DNA of 5,351 nucleotides from JBKEDC01 sp047974225 (GTDB lineage Bacteria > Bacteroidota > Bacteroidia > Bacteroidales > Prolixibacteraceae): assembly GCA_047974225.1 (NCBI GenBank), contig JBKECD010000169.1, positions 1 to 5,351 of the forward strand, read 5' to 3'. The translations under genes were made by a program, and so were the position numbers. Every line of letters begins with the position of its first letter. The first letter of the stretch is position 1. This document shows positions 1 to 5,222 of this stretch, in pieces. The notes beneath the pieces are model-generated. The model was not told the DNA's origin. It saw only the letters and a program-made list of their open reading frames with translations, and searched no databases.

Positions 1-64
1 TAGCCGTCTTGCTATATCGGTCGCAATCTTCCGCTAAAGTGCAGGGGCAATTTTTGATAATCAT
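1..64 (-). CDS. HipA/HipT-like kinase, N-terminal fragment (runs off window)
   Basis: Reading left from an ATG at 64-62, 21 codons stay open to the window edge and begin MIIKNCPCTLAEDC, followed by DRYSKTA. An in-frame TAA at 70-68 lies two codons upstream, so this ATG is the first possible start. The frame begins 18 nt after the stop of the HipA N-terminal-domain gene. In Bacteroidota and in the HipBST family, a HipA N-domain protein of this size is normally followed by a separate gene for the catalytic HipA-C kinase, a serine/threonine kinase that halts growth by phosphorylating a translation target such as an aminoacyl-tRNA synthetase. The Cys-X-Cys start followed by a Tyr-Ser is, from memory, like the N-termini of such Bacteroidota HipA-C proteins. 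No catalytic motif is in the window, so the identity rests mainly on gene order. Confidence 0.68.
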   Translation of the reverse strand, partial: MIIKNCPCTLAEDCDRYSKTA

Positions 65-82
65 CGGTTATATATTAGAAAG

Positions 83-415
83 CTACAAAGAAACTCCTAA
101 AGGCTTAATTTCCACAGCACCAACCGTGTCGAAGCCCGCAGTGGATAATAACAGTCCAAAAAAATCTCGCTTATTAAGGGCATACGACTTCAATAGTGTC
201 GCACGATTCTTTCCTTCGGAAAGCATGTTAAAGAAAAAGGGGAAAAGCTTCTCGGAGCGATACAGTCGTTGCGACTTCGGAAGCGTGAGGCTTATTGCGT
301 CGCAAGCATCATCCTCAAAATAGTCTTCCGCATATTCAAACTCATAGCTGCCATCGGCACACTCCCTCAGCTCCCCAGCTTGCAGCGCATTGACATATAC
401 TCCTGCACGCCTCAT
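83..415 (-). CDS. HipA N-terminal-domain protein (HipS-like)
   Basis: This 110-residue protein matches only the N-terminal subdomain of HipA. It aligns by eye with the start of E. coli HipA: VYVNALQAGEL (6-16), YEFEYAEDY (24-32), the hallmark ISLTLP (41-46), FPFFFNMLSEG (58-68), then DFFGLLL (84-90) and DTVGAV (96-101). HipA proper is about 440 residues, and here the frame ends with TAG just after the domain, so this is a stand-alone subdomain and not a chance truncation. In HipBST modules the equivalent small protein, HipS, acts as the antitoxin of the separate kinase. That role is an inference here. The ATG overlaps the HipB-like stop codon (ATGA at 415-412), which suggests translational coupling. 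The protein has no tryptophan at all. It is probably cytoplasmic, acting in complex with its neighbours. Confidence 0.85.
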   Translation of the reverse strand: MRRAGVYVNALQAGELRECADGSYEFEYAEDYFEDDACDAISLTLPKSQRLYRSEKLFPFFFNMLSEGKNRATLLKSYALNKRDFFGLLLSTAGFDTVGAVEIKPLGVSL

Positions 416-612
416 TTCACCTTCGCTTCTAGTGTCATTCCAAGCACAGCAAGCATGCCATGCAAAGTGCTCATCGAAGGATTACACTTCCCGCTTTCCA
501 CCATCTTGATGGTGCGCAAAGCGACTCCTGAAATGTCCGACAATTCTCGCTGTGTTATCCGAAGTAATTGTCGCCTTTCTCTCATTTTCTCATAAATTTC
601 TTCAGGCATCAT
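412..612 (-). CDS. HipB-like XRE-family antitoxin/repressor
   Basis: This is a 66-residue helix-turn-helix protein with one Cro/C1 (XRE) domain across nearly its whole length. An amphipathic basic helix (about 5-18) is followed by ITQRELSDISGV (19-30) and the recognition helix LRTIKMVESGKCNPSMSTL (32-50), then a closing helix ending LGMTLEAKVK. The pattern of Gln after Thr, 'isGV..rTI...E.GK.NPs..TL' and a final LGM is typical of HipB-type antitoxins. Two consecutive ATGs (612-610 and 609-607) could each start the protein. It is the first gene of a three-gene hip module and overlaps the HipA N-domain gene by 4 nt. By family precedent it should bind DNA as a dimer and repress its own promoter. 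A dyad lying on the upstream promoter element fits that role. Confidence 0.88.
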   Translation of the reverse strand: MMPEEIYEKMRERRQLLRITQRELSDISGVALRTIKMVESGKCNPSMSTLHGMLAVLGMTLEAKVK

Positions 613-630
613 ATCGCACTATTTTTTATG

Positions 631-660
631 CAAATATAATAAAAGATTGATATATGTCAA
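631..660 (-). promoter_or_regulatory. Bacteroidetes-type promoter of the hip module
   Basis: On the minus strand a TATATTTG (638-631) matches the -7 consensus TAnnTTTG of the Bacteroidetes primary sigma factor. A TTG (660-658, within TTGACA) lies exactly 19 bp upstream, the usual spacing for the -33 element. Transcription would start near 626, giving a leader of about 14 nt before the hipB-like ATG at 612. The promoter sits in the 55-bp gap after the gldFG stop, so the hip module should be transcribed independently of the gld operon. Confidence 0.65.
647..660. promoter_or_regulatory. Candidate HipB operator (imperfect dyad)
   Basis: TTGATATATGTCAA is a 14-bp inverted repeat (TTGA ... TCAA) with six of seven base pairs symmetric. 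It covers the -33 element of the hip promoter, so a bound HipB-like dimer would block RNA polymerase. I see no second copy elsewhere in the gap. HipB family members autoregulate through palindromic operators; the assignment of this particular dyad is an inference. Confidence 0.45.
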
Positions 661-667
661 GTAGAAA

Positions 668-3082
668 TTATCCTCTAAAACGATAAATGCGGATTCGCCA
701 GAAAACCAAAGCTAATAACGCCACAATCAAAATAGGCACAATCAGATTGAGCAGCTGCCAAAACAAGCGCTCCTCACGAAGGCGCACCTTGTCGAGCAGG
801 CGCAACTGATAGACCCGTGAGCGAAGCTGCATAATGCCCGAGTCATCCGCCAGATAGCGCACCGCATTGAGCAAAAATTCCTTATTGCCAAAGGTCTGTT
901 TGGAATACTGGTCATAGCCCAAAGGCTGGATTCGCAATTCATCCCCCTCCTGATTCACTTTGTTTGCCATCAGGCTGCCATCGGCAAAGACCATCAGTTT
1001 GGCGGGTTTCGATTTAGTCCTAACTTCGATATCCGACGAATTATAGGTTGCCGTTGGTCGATTCTCAAAAACAGAGGGGAAATTTCCCTCTAGCAAAATG
1101 CCCGTGGGCACGTGCGCCGTGTGGAAAAGCTCACGAGCCGGAGGGCTATTCACACTCTGCAAGCTCACTTCGGCAGGCGTGCGAAGCACTCGTGCATAGG
1201 GCGAGCTGTGCAGAATCACCGACCGCTTCACATCGGGGTTCACCCCCACCGTGTCAATCGAGCTGACAAACTCCGACTTCACTCGATTGATATTCTTGCT
1301 AATCACATGCTCCGCCGAAGGCGTGAGCAAGGGCGAATAATACCACGGTGCAGGCGTGTATTTAGGTTGCGAAGCCACCGGCGAAGTATTCACAGGAATA
1401 TAGACACACTCCACGTCTTGCACTAAGGTCGGATTCACACGCACCCCATATTTAAAAAGCTGGTCGAGAATGTTTAAATCTGTCGGAAAAGCAATCGTGG
1501 TTTCCCCACGAGTGAGGCTATCCAAGCTCACCGACACCGGGTCGATGAGATACATAAAATTCACCCCACGCATCAGCAGTTGGTCGATTTGAAATTTATC
1601 CTGCTCAGTAAACGGCTGCATCGGGTCGTTGATAATCACCACATCGGGCAGCTTCGAGCTGTCGGAAAAGGCAAAAAGTTGCATGTCCACCACCTGATAA
1701 CTCGCCTCCAAGCTTGCACGGATATCTTGCGTCTCCTCGGGCAACAATTCGCCATGCCCATGCAGAAATCCCACCGTCTTCATATCTCCCTGTTGCTGCA
1801 AATGTTGCAACGCACTGATAAACTCATATTCCAAAGTTTCCATCGAGTTGTTGAGATTCACCTCAGCAGGCAAGGAAGGATTGTTTTTTAGCAAATTGAC
1901 ACTGGTGTAGCTATCGCCATATTGAATGACCGCCCCGGGAAAGATTAATTGCGTGCTTGTGCCTTCATCGGTATTTCGGCGAATATCGGTGGGCTGAATG
2001 CCAATCTCCACCAGCCTATTAAACAACTGATTGCGCTGCTCGGCATCGGTGATATCATAGGGGTCATTCACCTGCACCCGCACAGGCATATTTGCCCACG
2101 CATCCATGTCGTGAATTTTCTCCTCCACCGCCTGCTTCAGCTGGCGGAATCCTGCGGGTAAATCGCCCGCCAAATACAAATCAATATAAATCGGGTATTC
2201 CAAATCTGCCAACATTTCTTTCGACACCGTCGAAAGACTATAACGTCGTTCGCTTGTCAAATCCACTCGAAAGAACCACTGATTGCTGAGCCACAAACAA
2301 AATATAACTAACACAAAATATTTCATGGATTTTTTCAGCTGAAGCAGCAATGATTGCGAGTTGCTTCGCAAGGACAAAGTAGTGGCAAATAGCAACAACA
2401 CAATGACAAACAAAAAGTAAATCACATCGCGCGAATCAATCACTCCCCGGCTCATCGACTCATAGTGCTTGCTGATGCCAAAATCCACGAAAAAGCTTTT
2501 CACCGCCAAAGGCAATTGCATCTGTGCCACAAAGTCAAAACCCGAATAAAGGAAAAAGCTTCCCAAAAGAGCGCTCACAAAAGCAAACACAGGGTTGTCG
2601 GTGAGCGAAGAGCTCAACACGCCAATCGCCACATAGATAGCCGCCAAGAAAAACAAGCCAATAAAAGCTCCCCACGAAGCTCCCGAATCCCAATTACCCA
2701 CTGGATTTCCCAACTGATAGACCGAGTAGAAATAAACCAAAGTGGGCAACAAGCAGAGCAGGACTAGAACCATGCCTGCCAGATATTTCGCCATCACCAA
2801 ATGCCACGAAGCAAAAGGACGAGTGAGCAGCAACTCGAAAGTGCCTAGTCGCTTTTCATCGGCAAACAAGCGCATGGTGAGCGCAGGAATGAGAAATAGA
2901 AAAAGCCACGGAGCAAGGCTGAAATATGGCGACAGAGTGGCATAACCACTCTCAAGGATATTAAAACCACCCGGAAAAACCCATAAAAAAAGCCCATTGC
3001 CCAACAGAAAAACTAGGGCAATGAGATAACCTGTCAATGAGCCCAAAAAGCTCGTGAGTTCTTTTTGAATCAAGCTCCACAT
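668..3082 (-). CDS. gldFG: GldF-GldG fusion: ABC-2 permease plus gliding-type auxiliary transport protein
   Basis: This is one 804-residue protein combining two genes that are usually adjacent. Residues 1-240 are GldF, an ABC-2-type permease: a membrane segment at 19-36, NGLFLWVF (29-36), FSLAPWLFLFLIPALTMR (54-71), the family signature FADEKRLGTFELLLTRP (73-89), hydrophobic segments near 100-118, 140-156 and 165-182, and a final one at 220-236. From about 253 the GldG part begins with SMKYF, a membrane segment, then FRVDLTSERRYSLS. It has a large extracytoplasmic region with GHGELLPEE (442-450) and a C-terminal membrane helix (about 777-795) with an RIRIYRFRG tail. GldF and GldG work with an ATPase, GldA, not seen here; the exported substrate is unknown. 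A GTG at 3088 could add two residues, but the ATG at 3082 gives the normal GldF start (MWSLIQKEL). The gene follows the HEAT-like gene closely and ends the operon. Confidence 0.93.
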   Translation of the reverse strand: MWSLIQKELTSFLGSLTGYLIALVFLLGNGLFLWVFPGGFNILESGYATLSPYFSLAPWLFLFLIPALTMRLFADEKRLGTFELLLTRPFASWHLVMAKYLAGMVLVLLCLLPTLVYFYSVYQLGNPVGNWDSGASWGAFIGLFFLAAIYVAIGVLSSSLTDNPVFAFVSALLGSFFLYSGFDFVAQMQLPLAVKSFFVDFGISKHYESMSRGVIDSRDVIYFLFVIVLLLFATTLSLRSNSQSLLLQLKKSMKYFVLVIFCLWLSNQWFFRVDLTSERRYSLSTVSKEMLADLEYPIYIDLYLAGDLPAGFRQLKQAVEEKIHDMDAWANMPVRVQVNDPYDITDAEQRNQLFNRLVEIGIQPTDIRRNTDEGTSTQLIFPGAVIQYGDSYTSVNLLKNNPSLPAEVNLNNSMETLEYEFISALQHLQQQGDMKTVGFLHGHGELLPEETQDIRASLEASYQVVDMQLFAFSDSSKLPDVVIINDPMQPFTEQDKFQIDQLLMRGVNFMYLIDPVSVSLDSLTRGETTIAFPTDLNILDQLFKYGVRVNPTLVQDVECVYIPVNTSPVASQPKYTPAPWYYSPLLTPSAEHVISKNINRVKSEFVSSIDTVGVNPDVKRSVILHSSPYARVLRTPAEVSLQSVNSPPARELFHTAHVPTGILLEGNFPSVFENRPTATYNSSDIEVRTKSKPAKLMVFADGSLMANKVNQEGDELRIQPLGYDQYSKQTFGNKEFLLNAVRYLADDSGIMQLRSRVYQLRLLDKVRLREERLFWQLLNLIVPILIVALLALVFWRIRIYRFRG

Positions 3083-3087
3083 AGGCA

Positions 3088-3606
3088 CTAATATTCAGCT
3101 GGAGCAATTCCATTTTCCAAGGCATAGAGAAAATCCTGCACCTCTTGAAGCAAAGTTGCCTTTTCAGCATTGGTGTGAAGCAGGGCATCGGCAATCTTTG
3201 ACTCTTCCTCCTCACGCTGCTCGGGAGCAATCTTGCCCGACATGTTGGTGATGACCGTGTGTGCCTCGAAAGCCGACATGAAATCGGCTGAAATCATAAT
3301 ATCAACAAACAAAGCTAGATGCGCCGTATAGTCTAAGCCATTTTCCCAACAGGCAGCGAGCAATTCTTCACGGATGTCATGCAAATTCTCATCAGCTATT
3401 GCCTCCGCCAAATAGGACACTGCCGCTTGTTGCTTCAATTGCCCAAGCAGCGAAGTGATCGCGCCAATCACTTCTTCATCGGCAGTGTCTTGCAATAGTC
3501 CAAACACCAAGGGCAAGTGTTTAGCCTCGCCCGACTGCGACAGCTCCTCGACAGCTCGAAGCTGATGAGCTGTATTTTTTGATTGTAATCTTTCGGTTAG
3601 TGTCAT
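3088..3606 (-). CDS. HEAT-like alpha-solenoid protein, unknown role
   Basis: This 172-residue protein has no signal peptide or membrane segment, so it is probably cytoplasmic. The first two thirds read as helical pairs typical of HEAT/armadillo-like folds. Examples are QLRAVEELSQSGEAKHLPLVFGLL (about 15-38), EEVIGAITSLLGQLKQQAAVSYLAEAI (about 44-70) and DIREELLAACWENGLD (76-91). The C-terminal part is acidic and helical (EQREEEESKIADALL) and ends in GIAPAEY. Such proteins usually act as protein-protein scaffolds, and no catalytic motif is visible. Its ATG overlaps the lipoprotein stop (ATGA at 3606-3603), and its TAG overlaps a possible GTG start of gldFG. It is therefore very likely co-translated with the GldFG transporter and may be a cytoplasmic partner of it. 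That link is an inference from gene order only. Confidence 0.75.
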   Translation of the reverse strand: MTLTERLQSKNTAHQLRAVEELSQSGEAKHLPLVFGLLQDTADEEVIGAITSLLGQLKQQAAVSYLAEAIADENLHDIREELLAACWENGLDYTAHLALFVDIMISADFMSAFEAHTVITNMSGKIAPEQREEEESKIADALLHTNAEKATLLQEVQDFLYALENGIAPAEY

Positions 3607-4247
3607 TTTTCAAATCCTACCATTTCGTGCAACTTCTCCACCATTTGGTCGGAATAGGTGCGCATCCAGCTTTTAATACTTGCAGGCTGAATGGCTTCAG
3701 ATTGCACCGACCACACATATTGGTTTGTCTTCACATCATAGAGCACCGACTCCACCACATAGGTAGTCTGCTCTTGCATCCCATCGCCTTGATGCTCGGC
3801 AGAGTTGCGATAGGAATAGAAACTCTGATAGTCTTCATAATAGATGAAACTAAACTTCGCTGCTGTGCCAATCGTTTCGGTGTTGTGAATAAATTTCGAC
3901 TCCGTCTTGGTGTCGAGCAATGAAATCGTGTAGAGTGCATCGCAGCCCGATTCTTTCAAGATTGAGTCGAGCATTTCCACGCTGACTCCTCGCAAGGATT
4001 TCAATTTATTAGGTGCAATTTCGGCACTCGCCACCGAGTTAATTCCTTTTTTATTCAAAGCTTTCACCATACGTTTTTCCAAACGCTCTTTCATATCGGT
4101 GTCGGGCATCATGGCGAGCACACACACTTTCTCGAAAGTTTTATGATTCAACGCAGCCTCATTGACATGGGCTTTTGTGATTTCTTGCACCGACTTACAA
4201 GCGGTGAAGCTCAAGGCTATTAATAGGATAAATGTTATTTTTCTCAT
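3603..4247 (-). CDS. Putative lipoprotein, CsgG/TolB-like N-terminal fold suspected
   Basis: The 214-residue product starts with a short signal peptide (MRKITFILLIALSFTAC) with Cys17 as the expected lipidation site. The -3 residue is Phe, not the usual Leu, a mild deviation from the lipobox. After the Cys it reads KSVQE, not a clear surface-export signal, so the sorting side of the membrane is open. The mature part has a strand-helix pattern: KVCVLAMMPDTDMKERLEKR (about 40-59), MVKALNKKGINSVAS, then ILKESGCDALYTISLLD (about 97-113). The scheme of a conserved strand, an invasive helix, an ageing 'KKG' turn and 'gcDALy' recalls DUF4136/CsgG-like lipoproteins. I do not recognise a named family with certainty. 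A 3' half rich in Tyr/Phe ends in MVEKLHEMVGFEK. It is the first gene of the overlapping lipoprotein, HEAT and gldFG operon. Confidence 0.78.
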   Translation of the reverse strand: MRKITFILLIALSFTACKSVQEITKAHVNEAALNHKTFEKVCVLAMMPDTDMKERLEKRMVKALNKKGINSVASAEIAPNKLKSLRGVSVEMLDSILKESGCDALYTISLLDTKTESKFIHNTETIGTAAKFSFIYYEDYQSFYSYRNSAEHQGDGMQEQTTYVVESVLYDVKTNQYVWSVQSEAIQPASIKSWMRTYSDQMVEKLHEMVGFEK

Positions 4248-4252
4248 AATCA

Positions 4253-4350
4253 GAAGCCCCTCCCATCCTCCCCAAAAGGGAGGGGTAAAGGCACAGAGTT
4301 AAAGCCCCCCTCCAACTCCCCAAGGGGGAGGGTCAGAGGCACTAGTTTAT
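4253..4350. repeat. Two tandem C/G-rich hairpin repeats (about 49-bp period)
   Basis: Two similar units lie head to tail. The first (about 4253-4300) contains CCCCTCCC (4257-4264) and its exact complement GGGAGGGG (4278-4285). The second (about 4302-4350) contains CCCTCC (4308-4313) and GGAGGG (4327-4332). Each has a C-rich left arm, CTCCCC then a short A run, a G-rich right arm, and a shared tail AGGCAC followed by GTT. Both start with AAGCCCC. This is the look of short palindromic repeats scattered through many Bacteroidota intergenic regions. Neither hairpin has a T run on either side, so a classical intrinsic terminator is not supported. They sit just upstream of the lipoprotein start (4247). 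Confidence 0.75.
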
Positions 4351-4360
4351 TTATTTATTT
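4346..4360. repeat. Short TTTA tandem tract
   Basis: TTTATTTATTTATTT is a tetranucleotide tract of nearly four units, between the tandem hairpins and the third repeat. It is a possible slippage site, but it lies in non-coding DNA and matches no promoter element that I can place. Confidence 0.55.
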
Positions 4361-4388
4361 TCTATGTATTTACTCACATCTGTGGTTC

Positions 4389-4457
4389 TAGCCCTCCCCT
4401 TCGGTTGCTGAGTGGTTGCTGAGCGCAGCCGAAGTACGGGGAGGTTAGGAGGGGCTA
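4389..4457. repeat. Composite palindromic repeat with nested CTGAGCG element
   Basis: The outer arms TAGCCC (4389-4394) and GGGCTA (4452-4457) pair, as do CCTCCCC (4393-4399) and GGGGAGG (4438-4444). In the loop sits a second palindrome, CTTCGGTTGC (4399-4408) with GCAGCCGAAG (4425-4434), paired apart from one G-T wobble. Inside that, GGTTGCTGAG occurs twice in tandem (4403-4412 and 4414-4423). The element ends one base from the stop codon of the beta-barrel gene (TAA at 4461-4459). It would fold at the 3' end of that mRNA, where it may protect the message or slow transcription. Confidence 0.75.
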
Positions 4458-4458
4458 T

Positions 4459-5073
4459 TTATTCTACCGCTCCTTGGGCTTTTCCAATCTTAAACGTCAA
4501 GCCACCAGCGAAACCAAATTGAGTGAACGGCACACTTGTTGACATGCCACTATCGACACCACCGCCATAAGTCCACCACACATTGGCATCCACATCAGTG
4601 ATGGGGAAGTTAGCACTCGCTTGCACAAACAAGCCCACACGGTCGGAAAACCAAAACTTCAATCCAGCTTTCAGTCCCACGCCAAATCGCACCATCGTGT
4701 CATATTCTCGGAGGTCGGGACTATACACCGCCAAGCCTGCACCAAAACCGCCAAAGGTTTCGAGATTGTGAGCGATAGGCAAGTTCTTGGTCAAGCCTAA
4801 AAGATAATAGCTCGAAGCCAAATCAAATCTTTTATTCTCATTATTTCCATACACTTTAGCTGTTCCATTTTGCCCTAAATAGGTGAAGTCAATCGCTGCA
4901 AAGCGATGAATGCGATACGCCAACGAACCGCCATAAGAGAATCCCTCGCCCATGCGTCCGGCATAGAATTTATCACCAAAAGTAAATCCTGCGAAAGGAG
5001 AAAGCTCTATTTGAGCTTGCGAAACTGCCACAAAGGCGAATAATCCCACAATTAATGCTGCTAATTTTTTCAT
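4459..5073 (-). CDS. Outer-membrane beta-barrel protein (OmpA/porin-like, small barrel)
   Basis: The 204-residue product has a clear Sec signal peptide, MKKLAALIVGLFAFVAVSQA, with cleavage expected after Ala20. The mature part shows alternating polar/hydrophobic strands with aromatic girdles: IELSPFAGFTFG, FSYGGSLAYRI, FAAIDFTYLG, SSYYLLGLTKNL, ETFGGFGAGLAVY, RFGVGLKAGLKFWF, VGLFVQASANFP and FTQFGFAGGLTFKIG. That is about eight strands, the size of a single small barrel of the OMP_b-brl/OmpA-N type, with no periplasmic domain. The barrel closes with GLTFKIG, followed by an unusual polar tail KAQGAVE after the usual C-terminal aromatic. Function is unknown: such proteins may be structural, adhesive or porin-like. 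It is probably monocistronic or weakly linked to the lipoprotein operon, from which the 211-bp repeat island separates it. Confidence 0.85.
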   Translation of the reverse strand: MKKLAALIVGLFAFVAVSQAQIELSPFAGFTFGDKFYAGRMGEGFSYGGSLAYRIHRFAAIDFTYLGQNGTAKVYGNNENKRFDLASSYYLLGLTKNLPIAHNLETFGGFGAGLAVYSPDLREYDTMVRFGVGLKAGLKFWFSDRVGLFVQASANFPITDVDANVWWTYGGGVDSGMSTSVPFTQFGFAGGLTFKIGKAQGAVE

Positions 5074-5111
5074 CTGCTATTATTTCTAAATATTAATATC
5101 GTTTCAAACGC

Positions 5112-5143
5112 CAAAAGTAGCAAAAACAAAGGAATCTAATTTG
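5112..5143 (-). promoter_or_regulatory. Possible promoter of the beta-barrel gene
   Basis: On the minus strand TACTTTTG (5119-5112) fits the TAnnTTTG -7 consensus of Bacteroidetes. No good TTTG lies 19-21 bp upstream; the bases there are TCAA, so the -33 element is weak. The transcript would start near 5107 with a leader of about 34 nt that is A-rich just before the ATG. Two direct copies of TTAGATTC (5155-5148 and 5139-5132) bracket the upstream element. Confidence 0.35.
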
Positions 5144-5170
5144 AAAAGAATCTAAAATAGTGATTAGTAG

Positions 5171-5190
5171 AGACGAGGCATGCCTCGTCT
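5171..5190. repeat. Perfect 20-bp palindrome
   Basis: AGACGAGGCATGCCTCGTCT is perfectly self-complementary over 20 bp. It has the form of the 'GTAGAGACG...CGTCTCTAC' palindromes that I recall from Bacteroidota intergenic DNA, here with a degenerate right flank (TCAC where CTAC would be expected). It could form a cruciform or be a REP-like element. It lies upstream of the beta-barrel gene and downstream of the gene at the right edge. Confidence 0.8.
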
Positions 5191-5222
5191 TCACCTGACC
5201 TACCTCGTCTTCACCTCCCCTA
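5183..5222. repeat. 20-bp tandem duplication
   Basis: Two adjacent 20-bp units, 5183-5202 and 5203-5222, both begin CCTCGTCTTCACCT and end CCTA. They differ at only two positions. The first unit includes the right half of the 5171-5190 palindrome, so the duplication copied that arm without its partner. Confidence 0.85.

Noticed and set aside
9..595. Plus-strand open frames at 9-323 and 269-595
   Set aside because: They are antisense to the HipS-like and HipB-like genes, which have clear family motifs. The plus-strand peptides show no recognisable domain.
742..942. Minus-strand frame inside the 3' part of gldFG, and a similar one at 2961-3230
   Set aside because: They lie out of frame within well-supported genes and have Cys/Ser/Arg-rich sequence without domain features.
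2324..2326. Splitting gldFG into separate gldF and gldG genes at Met253
   Set aside because: The frame is uninterrupted through the junction, with no stop codon, so the sequence as given supports one protein. The internal ATG is kept only as a finding.
1048..2945. Several plus-strand open frames of 65-104 codons opposite gldFG
   Set aside because: They are basic, His/Arg-rich low-complexity translations typical of the antisense of a real gene, and gldFG is continuous with family motifs throughout.
3579..3940. Open frames opposite (plus, 3579-3923) or out of frame with (minus, 3731-3940) the lipoprotein gene
   Set aside because: The lipoprotein has a signal peptide and coupled overlap with the next gene; these alternatives have neither.
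4253..4457. CRISPR array
   Set aside because: Only two or three diverged units, each internally palindromic and C/G-rich, without unique spacers of constant length and without cas genes.
4389..4457. Rho-independent terminator of the beta-barrel gene
   Set aside because: The stem is long, but no T run follows on the minus strand (the sequence goes on into AGAACCACAG). It is a repeat that may still affect the 3' end.
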